This document shows positions 9,202 to 18,015 of a stretch of DNA of 64,000 nucleotides, piece by piece (position 1 is the stretch's first letter; the number at the start of each line of letters is the position of its first letter). The translations under genes and the position numbers were made by a program. Source of the stretch: JBBQXY01 sp051004815 (GTDB taxonomy: Bacteria; Chloroflexota; Ktedonobacteria; Ktedonobacterales; Ktedonobacteraceae); NCBI GenBank assembly GCA_051004815.1, contig JBPCJY010000227.1:1-64000 (forward strand), in the 5' to 3' direction. The notes under the pieces were generated by a model. The model was not told where the DNA came from, searched no databases, and saw nothing but the letters and a program-made list of their open reading frames with translations.

Positions 9202-9837
9202 TTACTGCCGCCATCGGCTATGAATGAGGCGTGGAACGAGGATGAGTACCAGGAGGACGAGCAGAATGAACATGATACTCGAGGCAAAAAGGGAAAGCAG
9301 GATGACAATGACCACCAATATATCCTCTGCTACGCTCAGCCCTATGTTGAGAAAACCGGCGGTGGTGAGAGTGGAAACTAACCTCGTGGTTGATTTGGTT
9401 GTATGCATCAACGCTGCCAACACACCACCGATGAGCAGTACAGCCAGCAAGCCCAGTCCTGTCACGGTTATGGTACTGCTAAAGGCAGCCATAACTATTC
9501 CTGAACTCGCATAACCGGTGAAGGCGGTGCTATGCATCCCCAGCGTATATTGGCTGCTGGCGGCAGCCACTACCGCGCCCGCGAGAGGGCGTACTACGGT
9601 ATGGATGGCATCCCAGCCATGGTCGAGCAGAGGAATTTTGTCGGCCACAAAATCCAGGATCGTCAAAATGACCAGGGCGGCGATAAACCAATTTGAGGTA
9701 ATGAAAGCAAAGTTTGGATTCACTTTATACAGGTGCAGCCAGCGCACAGAGAGTGTGAACGCAAGCATGGGCAGATAAGCATTCAGGCCCGAAGCAAATG
9801 CCAGGCCGAAGGGTGTGCCGAAAGCGAGGATATCCAT
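9202..9837 (-). CDS. DUF4126 membrane protein
   Basis: 211 residues with about five to six hydrophobic helices. The DUF4126 pattern is clear: GTPFGLAFASGLNAYLPML at the N-terminus, DFVADKIPLLDHGWDAIHT in the middle and VRPLAGAVVAAAS after it. No enzymatic residues are recognised; it is an integral membrane protein of unknown role. Convergent with the preceding glycosyltransferase. Confidence 0.85.
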   Translation of the reverse strand: MDILAFGTPFGLAFASGLNAYLPMLAFTLSVRWLHLYKVNPNFAFITSNWFIAALVILTILDFVADKIPLLDHGWDAIHTVVRPLAGAVVAAASSQYTLGMHSTAFTGYASSGIVMAAFSSTITVTGLGLLAVLLIGGVLAALMHTTKSTTRLVSTLTTAGFLNIGLSVAEDILVVIVILLSLFASSIMFILLVLLVLILVPRLIHSRWRQ

Positions 9838-10009
9838 AATTTCTTTCTGCTGTTTTGCATGATGATGTTACCACGACAATTATATTACGTAATCGAGTTT
9901 AGTGATGAATACACCATGCTTAGACCTTATTACCTACCTTTCCCCGTTACGCTTCGTATTGGCCTTCGTATACAAGTACAAAGCTAGTTTATTGGATAGG
10001 TAGTATATC

Positions 10010-11701
10010 GTGTTAGACAAAAACTATGATACTGTAGAGGTGGAGGATGCTCTTGTCTCTCCCACACAGCACGCCCTTGACAAGCATGGCTGGAGAAGTT
10101 TTATCACTGGCGTTTTTCACAAGCTGGCGAAGCAGACGCTTCTCTTCTGCATCTTCATCTTTCTTTGTGCGCTGGGACTCAATCTCTACCGTTTAGGAAC
10201 ACCCAGCATCTGGTTCGATGAGGCACTTTCCATCTCACGCGCCCAGCAGCCGCTTTCTTTGCTCTACCAAATCGTCTCGCGGTCGCAGCCAAATATGACC
10301 CTATACTATTTCTTTCTGCATTTCTGGTTGAGCTTTATGGCCTTTTGGGGACTACCACCCAACGAGTTCGTTGTGCGTTTGCCATCCGCAATCTTCGCGG
10401 CAAGTGGCTCTGTGATGGTCTTTCTGCTAGGACGCCGCTTTTTGGGGCTTTCCGCTGGCTTCACTGCGGCCATCCTCTATCTCCTCAACGACTTGCAGCT
10501 TGTTTATACCCAGGATGCTCGCGCCTATAGTATGCAGCTTTTGTTGCTCTGCGTTTCCTGGTACGCGTTCTTCGCTATCGTGACGGCGGAAACACCGCGC
10601 ACACGCTGGTGGATATGCTATGTAACGGTTGCGGCACTTACCGTGTATGCACAGCTCTTTAGCTTCTTTGTCCTGTTGGCACAGTTTTCTATGTTCGCAC
10701 TGCTGCTGATCTTGCCCGGCCCATGGCGAGCAACGCTGCACAAACAGGGCCGCACATTGATGATCAGTGCAGTAAGCTTTTTCGTCCTGGTCATTCCTAT
10801 GCTGCTGGCGAGTCGGGCCGGTGCGAAAACAGGCTGGCTTCCTATCCCGCACCTGCACGATATCTACTATTTCTTCCTCACGATCAGTGAAGGGGGTAAG
10901 CCTGCTCTACTACTCAACTTGCTGTGCATTCTGGGCAGTCTATCGCTCGGTCTCTTGCTCTACCTGCCGGGCAGCAAGCACTTGCTCGAACGCCTCTCGC
11001 AGCGTCTGCCAGGGAAGGCGAAGGGGATAACAAAGGTGCAGATCACCTGGGCCATTGCCATCGCATTGGCCTTATGGGTTATTGTGCCGGTAGTAATCAG
11101 TTACGTCGTTTCACAGAAGTCGGTACATGTCTTCTCGTCGCGCTATCTGGTCGTGATTCTGCCAGCATTTTTCTTACTGATTGGCCTGGGCGTTGCCTTG
11201 ATACGTCAGCCGTTTGTGCGGGTTCTCCTCATCCTCTGCCTGTTTTTGATTGCATTGCAGCATGTTCCTACCTATTATGCCAGCGCACAGGTAGAAAATT
11301 GGAAGCCAGCGGCCCATTGGCTAGAGCAACGCTATCATCAAAACGATGGCATGGTCTGCTACGATAATAGCGAGGGCTGCCAGGTCGTGATGGGGTACTA
11401 TCTGCGCCTGGACACGGATGGAGACATCGACTTTGCTAGCGATTCGCCCGGCGCGTTCCATGGGATAGATTATGATGTGATCAATCATACTCCCGGCACC
11501 TACAGAGCAGCCGTTGATCCCCAGGCTCTCCAGGTCTATGGTACGAAACATCCCCGTCTCTTTTTTATTACAGCGCGTATTGCCCCAAAGGATGCGCAAT
11601 TAAGTGCCGCCCACCAATGGTTAAGCACCCACTACACCCTGATTGAGCAAGTCGTGACGCATACGGTAACAATTCGGCTCTATTTGACAAATATGACGTA
11701 G
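10010..11701 (+). CDS. GT39-type membrane glycosyltransferase
   Basis: 563 residues from a GTG start, which is uncertain because the ribosome-binding site is weak. After a cytosolic leader of about 45 residues it has a hydrophobic helix, then LYRLGTPSIWFDEALSISRA with the FDEA acidic motif of the dolichyl/polyprenyl-phosphate-sugar dependent GT-C fold. PNMTLYYFFLHFWLSF and RLPSAIFA follow as in GT39 members. The C-terminal soluble part starts at about residue 440 (ENWKPAAHWLEQRYHQ). Second such gene in the area; substrate unknown. Confidence 0.83.
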   Translation: MLDKNYDTVEVEDALVSPTQHALDKHGWRSFITGVFHKLAKQTLLFCIFIFLCALGLNLYRLGTPSIWFDEALSISRAQQPLSLLYQIVSRSQPNMTLYYFFLHFWLSFMAFWGLPPNEFVVRLPSAIFAASGSVMVFLLGRRFLGLSAGFTAAILYLLNDLQLVYTQDARAYSMQLLLLCVSWYAFFAIVTAETPRTRWWICYVTVAALTVYAQLFSFFVLLAQFSMFALLLILPGPWRATLHKQGRTLMISAVSFFVLVIPMLLASRAGAKTGWLPIPHLHDIYYFFLTISEGGKPALLLNLLCILGSLSLGLLLYLPGSKHLLERLSQRLPGKAKGITKVQITWAIAIALALWVIVPVVISYVVSQKSVHVFSSRYLVVILPAFFLLIGLGVALIRQPFVRVLLILCLFLIALQHVPTYYASAQVENWKPAAHWLEQRYHQNDGMVCYDNSEGCQVVMGYYLRLDTDGDIDFASDSPGAFHGIDYDVINHTPGTYRAAVDPQALQVYGTKHPRLFFITARIAPKDAQLSAAHQWLSTHYTLIEQVVTHTVTIRLYLTNMT

Positions 11702-11848
11702 TGGCACATGGCCTTTTTACATCAGGTCTGAGGAAATGCGCTAAGGTGCCAATTTTGTCCAAAAGATGTATAATCTGTTCGGGTAAGTTGAAAGGGCCAT
11801 ATTTCCCTGGCACTTGCTGAAATGACACATTTAAAGGACTACGATTGC

Positions 11849-12817
11849 ATGGTTACGCTAACACTTCCGTTGGTACTATTCATTGTGATGACTGAAGTTT
11901 CGATAGGTTCGTTTACGGTACTCTTTTTTTTGGATTGGCGCAACAGCGTCAAACGCAATTTTCTCGTCACTTACGGGCTTATCTATATCGTCTTAACAGG
12001 CCTCACCTATCTGTTTCAACAGAGCTTCTCGACGCCAGAGCTGCTCAATACCTTTAAGCAGCTTGATAAGGGCTGGACAGGCTATTTGGCACTGCCCTTG
12101 TTGCTCTTCCTGCTCTTGATGCTGCCGTACAACCTTTTCCTTTGGCTCGACAAAAAGGCTGGCGTCGATGGCAAAGAAAAGGGGACTAAGGCTGGTTTCT
12201 CGACCGTGCGTTTGCTGCGACTGACCAGTGGCTTGCTGGCCGTACTGTCCGGACTCACAACGCTGTTGGTGATGGCGATGATCTATCGCCCAATTGCCGA
12301 TAGCAATGCTGGCGGTATCTTTACCGTGGGCAGTTTCTTTGCTGCCGCCCTGGCACTTGGTGGCGTGATGACCGCTATGTGGCTCGGCCACTGGTACCTC
12401 GTTACACCCGCGCTCTCGGAAAAACCGTTGCAGTTCGCGACCACCCTGGTGCTTGTCGGTGTCCTGGCCCAGGTGCTCTTCGCCGTTACGGCTGGCCCGA
12501 CAACGACTTACGCCGTCCAGCCTAACGGCACGCAGATCACTAATCCAACAGCGACGGCGACTACTACCGTATCGCCAGCAAAGCCGGATATAAAGCCGGT
12601 CGGGAGTCCGGTCGCCACGCCATTGAGTGTTGATGCCATCGGCTGGCTGCGTATTCTGATCGCTTTTATTCTGCCACTCGTTTTGGGAGGATTGGCCTGG
12701 AAACTCATTCGTGACCGCTCATTCCAATCCGCCACCGGCATGCTCTACCTGGTCGTCGTATGCGCCCTGGCCGGAGAAGCCATCGCACGCAGCCTGTTCC
12801 TGATGGGAATAAGCTAA
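11849..12817 (+). CDS. Polytopic membrane protein, unknown
   Basis: 322 residues from the ATG at 11849, preferred because AAAGGA lies 10 nt upstream; an in-frame ATG at 11822 has no site. About eight hydrophobic helices occur, with a charged cytosolic loop (DKKAGVDGKEKGTK) and a Thr/Pro-rich extracytoplasmic stretch (NPTATATTTVSPAKPD). The arrangement is reminiscent of NrfD/DmsC-like membrane subunits, but no redox partner is adjacent and the family is not certain. The stop codon lies inside the shared hairpin at 12815-12887. Confidence 0.65.
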   Translation: MVTLTLPLVLFIVMTEVSIGSFTVLFFLDWRNSVKRNFLVTYGLIYIVLTGLTYLFQQSFSTPELLNTFKQLDKGWTGYLALPLLLFLLLMLPYNLFLWLDKKAGVDGKEKGTKAGFSTVRLLRLTSGLLAVLSGLTTLLVMAMIYRPIADSNAGGIFTVGSFFAAALALGGVMTAMWLGHWYLVTPALSEKPLQFATTLVLVGVLAQVLFAVTAGPTTTYAVQPNGTQITNPTATATTTVSPAKPDIKPVGSPVATPLSVDAIGWLRILIAFILPLVLGGLAWKLIRDRSFQSATGMLYLVVVCALAGEAIARSLFLMGIS

Positions 12818-12887
12818 TCTATAGTAAACAGAACAAAAACTGGTGATCAAAATGATCACCAGTTTTTGTTCTGTTTACTATAGATTA
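12815..12887. terminator. Bidirectional terminator, 35-bp perfect arms
   Basis: Perfect inverted repeat with 35-nt arms (TAATCTATAGTAAACAGAAC through GGTGATCA) and a 3-nt AAA loop. The core AAAAACTGG/CCAGTTTTT gives a T tract in both directions. The outermost TAA/TTA bases are the stop codons of the two converging genes, so both reading frames end inside the hairpin arms. Far longer than an ordinary intrinsic terminator. Confidence 0.9.
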
Positions 12888-14501
12888 ACCCTTTTGTGCC
12901 GTTCGGCGGGCCTTTTCAAGCTCTTTCAGTTCGCGGCGCAAGATTTTACCGGAGGCAACTTTGGGGATAGCCTCGATAAACTCGACGCTGTGAATCTTTT
13001 TATAGCCAGCCAGCTTGCCGTTGGCAAAGGCGATAATTTCGTCGGTGGTCACGCCTTCGTGTCCCTTGCGTATGACGACAAAGCCCTTGGGCAATTCACC
13101 GGCCTCGTCGTCGGGAATACCGATGACGGCGGAGTCCATGACAGCGGGATGTTCCATCAACAGCGACTCTAACTCGGCGGGGGCAATGCCAAAGCCTTTA
13201 TACTTAATCATCTCTTTTTTGCGATCAACGATGTAGGTGAAGCCATCGGCATCCACATGGCCGATATCGCCGGTATAGAGCCAGCCATCGCGCAGTGTAC
13301 GGGCCGTCTCTTCAGGAGCCTTCCAGTAGCCTTGCATAATCTGTGGGCCACGAATGATGATCTCGCCATCTTCGCCAACGGGCAACTCACGCTCACCTGT
13401 TTCGATATCCACAATTTTCTGTTCGGTGTTATTCACAGGCATGCCCACGCTATCCAGGCGGATCAATGCCGGATCACCCGGTTGCGCGTGTGTCAGTGGA
13501 GAGGCTTCCGTCATGCCATAGCCCTGCACAACCGTGATCCCTGTCTTATCTTGTAGTTTGCGAGCGGGGTCCATTGGCAGTGGGGCCGCACCGGAGAAGA
13601 TATACTTGACCGTCTTCATCTTGCTGAGATCAACGGGCGCATTCGCCAGGGCCAGGACAATGGGAGGAACCGCGAAGTAATAGGTGACACTATGCTTCTC
13701 GCACAGTTCCAGCGACTGTAGCAGATCGAACCGTTCCATCATGATCTGGGTACCACTACAGGCCAGGAAACTGCCTGTTAGCATCACGCCGTAGATGTGG
13801 TAGAACGGTAAAAAGAGCAAGGCCACGTCGGTAAAATTGGTGCGGAGCGCAGTCGTGAACTGGAGATTGTTGGAGGTTAGGTTGCGATGTGTGAGCAAGG
13901 TACCCTTGGGAAAACCCGTTGTACCCGAAGAATAAGGCAACGCCAGCAGGTCATCACCACTAATCTTAACGTGCGGTGGCGGCTTGGGAGACGATTCGCG
14001 CATCAATTTGGCGAACGGGATGGCCTCCGGCAGACTTTCGAGAGCACCTTCACCCGTGACCAGGAAATGTTTAAGATGGGGGAATGACTTGTCATGCAGC
14101 ACCTGTTGCAGCATTGGGACGAGTTCGCGCTGCACCAGCAGAGCTTTCGCTTCCGAGTTCTCAAGCTGATAGGCAATTTCACGATCTTTGTACGCTGGAT
14201 TCATCGGGCTGACAACCGCTCCGATAGAGGCGGCGGCGATGAAGGTGATGATGTACTCTGGCCGATTGGTGGTGAGCAAACAAATGCGATCACCTTTGCG
14301 CATACCCATGTTGTAGAGGCCATTGGCAATGCAGTTGACCATGGAAACCACTTCACGATACGTGAGCGTGAGGTTATGATAAATAATGGCTGGACGATCG
14401 GGTGTACGTTCAGCGGCAGTGCGCAGGAGATGGTCATAGGGAACGTCTGGAAAATCTACCGATGGGCGAAAAAGTTCGGGTGCAACCATTTTTTCGGGCA
14501 T
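12885..14501 (-). CDS. Acyl-CoA synthetase / 4-coumarate-CoA ligase-like
   Basis: 538 residues, ANL superfamily (carboxylate + ATP + CoA to acyl-CoA via acyl-AMP). Motifs: P-loop YSSGTTGFPKG, VQGYGMTEASP, DGWLYTGDIGH, and the C-terminal PKVASGKILRREL containing the catalytic lysine. The start at 14501 has AAAGGA about 9 nt upstream; the longer frame is unsupported. The carboxylate substrate (fatty acid or aromatic acid) cannot be told from sequence. Converges with the membrane-protein gene, sharing its terminator. Confidence 0.9.
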   Translation of the reverse strand: MPEKMVAPELFRPSVDFPDVPYDHLLRTAAERTPDRPAIIYHNLTLTYREVVSMVNCIANGLYNMGMRKGDRICLLTTNRPEYIITFIAAASIGAVVSPMNPAYKDREIAYQLENSEAKALLVQRELVPMLQQVLHDKSFPHLKHFLVTGEGALESLPEAIPFAKLMRESSPKPPPHVKISGDDLLALPYSSGTTGFPKGTLLTHRNLTSNNLQFTTALRTNFTDVALLFLPFYHIYGVMLTGSFLACSGTQIMMERFDLLQSLELCEKHSVTYYFAVPPIVLALANAPVDLSKMKTVKYIFSGAAPLPMDPARKLQDKTGITVVQGYGMTEASPLTHAQPGDPALIRLDSVGMPVNNTEQKIVDIETGERELPVGEDGEIIIRGPQIMQGYWKAPEETARTLRDGWLYTGDIGHVDADGFTYIVDRKKEMIKYKGFGIAPAELESLLMEHPAVMDSAVIGIPDDEAGELPKGFVVIRKGHEGVTTDEIIAFANGKLAGYKKIHSVEFIEAIPKVASGKILRRELKELEKARRTAQKG

Positions 14502-14752
14502 GCCTGGGGTCCTTTCTGATTTGGGCAACCGCCATGGTTGCCGCAATAGTTCGTTCAGAAAACTGGTACGGGACACGGGATAACATAGCACATCGCTGTA
14601 GCCACGTTATAAGGCGTTGTATCGTAGCATACTCCAGTTGAGCTAGAGGGTCAAGGGGAAAAAACCTCTGCACACACTCAAATTACGTGCTACAATGTCA
14701 TCAATACACGCGGGACACTTCAAACAGCAGATTTGAGGGAGGGTTAAGTAAA

Positions 14753-16354
14753 ATGAGCAATCGTATGGAAGTCGCGGGCCTCAATTGGGCCGCCGAGAGA
14801 ACGCTACCAGCCTTTCAAACACCACAACACCTCACTGTTTACGACATACGCGGAGCTTCACCCGCCGCGCAGCTCAGCGCTAGCACAGCGGCGGGTCTCA
14901 TTAACCGTCCACAGCCAAGAGTGTATCTCATATCGAGTGACGAAGATCAGTTCTGGCTCAATACGGAGTTAGGCTCCATCGAGAAAGAAACATCACCTTC
15001 TAATGGAGACGGCGTCCTTGATGGAATGCTCATCCCTTTTCGTGATGCCATTCAGGGCATGATTATTTATGATCCGAATGTACCCGATACCATCAATGTT
15101 GCCACGACGCTGGCGGGACAGCGCAACGGTATTGTCGTGAACCTGGCGCAAGCCCAGGATTTACAGCAAGCCTATAACCTGCGCACGCTGGTGGACTTGC
15201 GCAGTTTCCAATGGAGCAACGGCACCCAGGCATATACATGGGCGATCCAAAACCTATTGTCAGCAAGTGCCTTGCGTGTGGTGGGGGGCTTGAACTCCAA
15301 TATTTCCACTGGCATTCGCTCGTTCCTGGTAGCGACGGGAGCCTTTGTCTACTGGCTCGACTCGCGTCACATCTGGCCCAATATCCCGAATAGCCTGCAA
15401 TCGGACAGGGATATGATGCAGCAAATTTTCAAAGCCTATCCGCCGGGAGCGGCCCACATGGGCTGGTTTATTGATGAAGGAAGCGGCGTTACCCTCACCT
15501 CAAATGCGGCGTTGCCAGTGGTAGCGAGCGATTTTTTCACGAACATGGAAGTGTGGACAGCTATTCAGCCAAACACGCCCATTAGACAGCCGCAACATCC
15601 GCAAACAGCACCAGCAGTCGCAGCCAATAAAATCTATATCTCATTTACGGTCAGTGACGGTGATAACCTGCAATACGTGCAGCACAAGATGGTGCGCAAC
15701 TGGCGTGACCCAGACCACGATGGCTCATTTCCCCTGGGTTGGACAATTTCGCCACTTTTGCTGCAAGCCGCACCCAGCCTACTCTCATATTACTATCAAA
15801 CGGCCAAACCTACCGATGAATTTGTGGCTGCTCCCAGTGGTGCAGGTTACATGTTCCCTTCGCGTTGGCCCGCACAGCAATTGCCGCCCTTTCTGCAACA
15901 AACCGGTCAATTGATGCAAGAATTGGGGTTGACGACGCTGGAAGTATTGGATGTCGATTTCCTGATGAGCACGGGCATCCCCATTATCGCCAATCTGCGC
16001 CAATCCGGCATGGTTTTCGAGGATACCAAACTGCAACAGAGTTTTGTCCAGGCACTCTTGCCGCACGGCGTCCATGCGATACTGAGCGGTTCAGGAGTGA
16101 AGGCACCATTCAAGAGCATACAGGATAATACGCCAATTATCCAAAACGTGGGGTTAGCCGATAGTGTCAGCAAGACGCTCGACCTCGTACACAACGCGGT
16201 GACGACCTCCAAGCCCCCATACTTCCTGAGTGTCTATATCATGGCCTGGACGATGACACCGACAAACATCAAGCAGGTGATCCAGCAGTTGGGCAGCCAG
16301 TACGAAGTGGTGTCACCAGGCACACTCGCCAGAATGGTTGCGCAAGCGAGATAA
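14753..16354 (+). CDS. GxGYxYP domain protein
   Basis: 533 residues. The name-giving motif appears as SGAGYMFPSRWP at about residues 363-374. ISFTVSDGDNLQYVQHKM and the N-terminal ASTAAGLINRPQPRVYLI segment fit the GxGYxYP_N plus GxGYxYP architecture, a putative glycoside-hydrolase-like family of unknown substrate. No obvious signal peptide. The start has GGAGGG upstream. Its TAA overlaps the mftF ATG by one base, so the two are translationally coupled; this suggests a role with the mycofactocin-type glycosyltransferase. Confidence 0.85.
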   Translation: MSNRMEVAGLNWAAERTLPAFQTPQHLTVYDIRGASPAAQLSASTAAGLINRPQPRVYLISSDEDQFWLNTELGSIEKETSPSNGDGVLDGMLIPFRDAIQGMIIYDPNVPDTINVATTLAGQRNGIVVNLAQAQDLQQAYNLRTLVDLRSFQWSNGTQAYTWAIQNLLSASALRVVGGLNSNISTGIRSFLVATGAFVYWLDSRHIWPNIPNSLQSDRDMMQQIFKAYPPGAAHMGWFIDEGSGVTLTSNAALPVVASDFFTNMEVWTAIQPNTPIRQPQHPQTAPAVAANKIYISFTVSDGDNLQYVQHKMVRNWRDPDHDGSFPLGWTISPLLLQAAPSLLSYYYQTAKPTDEFVAAPSGAGYMFPSRWPAQQLPPFLQQTGQLMQELGLTTLEVLDVDFLMSTGIPIIANLRQSGMVFEDTKLQQSFVQALLPHGVHAILSGSGVKAPFKSIQDNTPIIQNVGLADSVSKTLDLVHNAVTTSKPPYFLSVYIMAWTMTPTNIKQVIQQLGSQYEVVSPGTLARMVAQAR

Positions 16355-18015
16355 TGAGACAAGCCTATCGCCAGCCCAAACCTAACTGCTATCGTTTGTC
16401 AAAGGGCATCCGTGTCACGTTACAGGGAGAAGCTGGGCTGGCCATCTGCGCCTACCCTTTGCGTATCGTGCGCGTGAGTACCACCGCCGCTAGCCTGTTG
16501 CAATGCTGCCAGGATGAACGCACCTGTGAAGAACTGGCAGCGCACCTGCAACTCCCACGCCAGCGCGTACAAACACTCTGTGAGCAACTATGCGCGAAGG
16601 GCCTCTTAGAGGCTGGGCCAATGCTGCCCCCGGCAACATGGCCGCACGTCTCCATTATTATTCCCACGCACAATCGCGCCAACCAGCTTGAACGCTGTCT
16701 GCGCTCACTCTATGTACTAGAGTATCCAATCGCTAGCCTGGAAATCCTTATCGTCAATGATGCCTCAACCGACGAGACCACCACCATGCTGCAACGCCTC
16801 ATAAAAGAGACTGCTATACCCATACGGGTGCTGTCCCACACTACACAGCAAGGAGTAGCTATCTGTCGCAATGACGGAGCAGAGGCAGCGTGCTCCACAT
16901 TGTTGGCCTACATCGACAGCGATTGTGTTGCCTCCCCTGCCTGGCTAAAAGAGTTGGTACCAGTTTTCCAGCATGCCCATGTCGCGGCTGTAGGGGGTAT
17001 GATTCGGGCCTACGAGCGTGAAAGTATGCTTGGCCGTTACGAGGATGTGCGTTCATCGCTCTTTATGGGCAATCGTCCCCAACAGGTGAGTCCTGGCGGG
17101 CCATTGCAGTATCTCCCCACGGCAAATTTCCTCGTGCGCCGCGAACTATGGCAACAATTGGGCGGCTTTGCTCCGCTCAGCTTTGGCGAAGATGTCGATT
17201 TCTGTCGTCGCCTCCTGGCCCACAACGTCCACATCCTGTATGTTCCCCAGGGCATCGTCTACCACGATTACCGTACCAAACTGCCAGCATTTCTGCGCAT
17301 TCGCGCCTCCTACGCCTCCGCCGAAGCGGCCCTGCTCCAACGTCACCCAGAAGAGCGGCGCGTGTTGCTGCTGCCACCAGAGCAGGCAAGTTTCGCGGGG
17401 CTGGTTGTGGGCGGATTGTGGGGGTGTGTGTTAGCATATATCGGTTCCATCCACTCCCTCCCCCGCCGCAAGGTACCCGTAAAGGGTACCCCTACCATGG
17501 ACGCGGGCTTCGTCGTCCATGGTAAGGGTACCCCTCGCGGGTACCCTGTGGTGGGGGGCAAGGAATGGGCCAGGATGATTTCCCTCCTCTGCCTAACAAT
17601 CGCCCTCCTTTTATCGCTTTGGGGAGCGTGGCGACGTTGGCAAAGAGTGAGGCGACGGCGCGTTCCGCTTGGGCCGCTGGCGGTTTTGCGAGCGACGATA
17701 CGGGGGAATCTTGCCTATACCTATCACCTGGCTCGGCACCTGACGCACTATTATACGTTGCCTTTGTTGTTGGTGGGATTGGTACTGCCACCTCTGCTCG
17801 TGCTTGTCTTTATACTGATGGGCATCGTGATTGGGGTTGATTATGTGCGGCTCCGACCGGATATGCGATTGGGCGCGTATGCCTGGTGTGCGCTGCTCGA
17901 CGATTGTGCCTATGAGGTAGGTGTTGTACAAGGGTGTATACAGCACCGTACCTGGAAACCATTGTGGCCGATCATTAGAAAGAAGCCGACAATTCCCGAC
18001 GGATCATCCCATTAG
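16354..18015 (+). CDS. mftF: Mycofactocin-type glycosyltransferase MftF
   Basis: 553 residues. Residues 1-90 form the PqqD-like N-terminal domain of MftF (CYRLSKGIRVTLQGEAGLAI, RIVRVSTTAA). A GT2 catalytic domain begins at HVSIIIPTHNRANQLE (about 96), with the DxD-like AYIDSDC and the acceptor-side GEDVDFCRR. The C-terminus is hydrophobic. MftF adds the oligoglucose chain to mycofactocin. A palindromic repeat is inserted in frame at residues about 368-403 without breaking the gene. Coupled to the GxGYxYP gene; its 3' end overlaps the 3' end of the convergent mftC by 12 nt. Confidence 0.85.
   Translation: MRQAYRQPKPNCYRLSKGIRVTLQGEAGLAICAYPLRIVRVSTTAASLLQCCQDERTCEELAAHLQLPRQRVQTLCEQLCAKGLLEAGPMLPPATWPHVSIIIPTHNRANQLERCLRSLYVLEYPIASLEILIVNDASTDETTTMLQRLIKETAIPIRVLSHTTQQGVAICRNDGAEAACSTLLAYIDSDCVASPAWLKELVPVFQHAHVAAVGGMIRAYERESMLGRYEDVRSSLFMGNRPQQVSPGGPLQYLPTANFLVRRELWQQLGGFAPLSFGEDVDFCRRLLAHNVHILYVPQGIVYHDYRTKLPAFLRIRASYASAEAALLQRHPEERRVLLLPPEQASFAGLVVGGLWGCVLAYIGSIHSLPRRKVPVKGTPTMDAGFVVHGKGTPRGYPVVGGKEWARMISLLCLTIALLLSLWGAWRRWQRVRRRRVPLGPLAVLRATIRGNLAYTYHLARHLTHYYTLPLLLVGLVLPPLLVLVFILMGIVIGVDYVRLRPDMRLGAYAWCALLDDCAYEVGVVQGCIQHRTWKPLWPIIRKKPTIPDGSSH
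17457..17563. repeat. Palindromic element inside mftF, kept in frame
   Basis: Arms GGTACCCGTAAAGGGTACCC... (17472-17503) and ...CTCGCGGGTACC (17514-17545) pair with about 28 of 32 positions, around a short CGGGCTTC centre. Flanking CCCCCGCCGCAA and TGTGGTGGGGGG extend the symmetry. The element is read through in mftF as a Gly/Pro/Lys-rich segment (VPVKGTPTMDAGFVVHGK). It interrupts the region between a membrane-proximal helix and the next hydrophobic helix, a tolerant loop. Confidence 0.85.
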
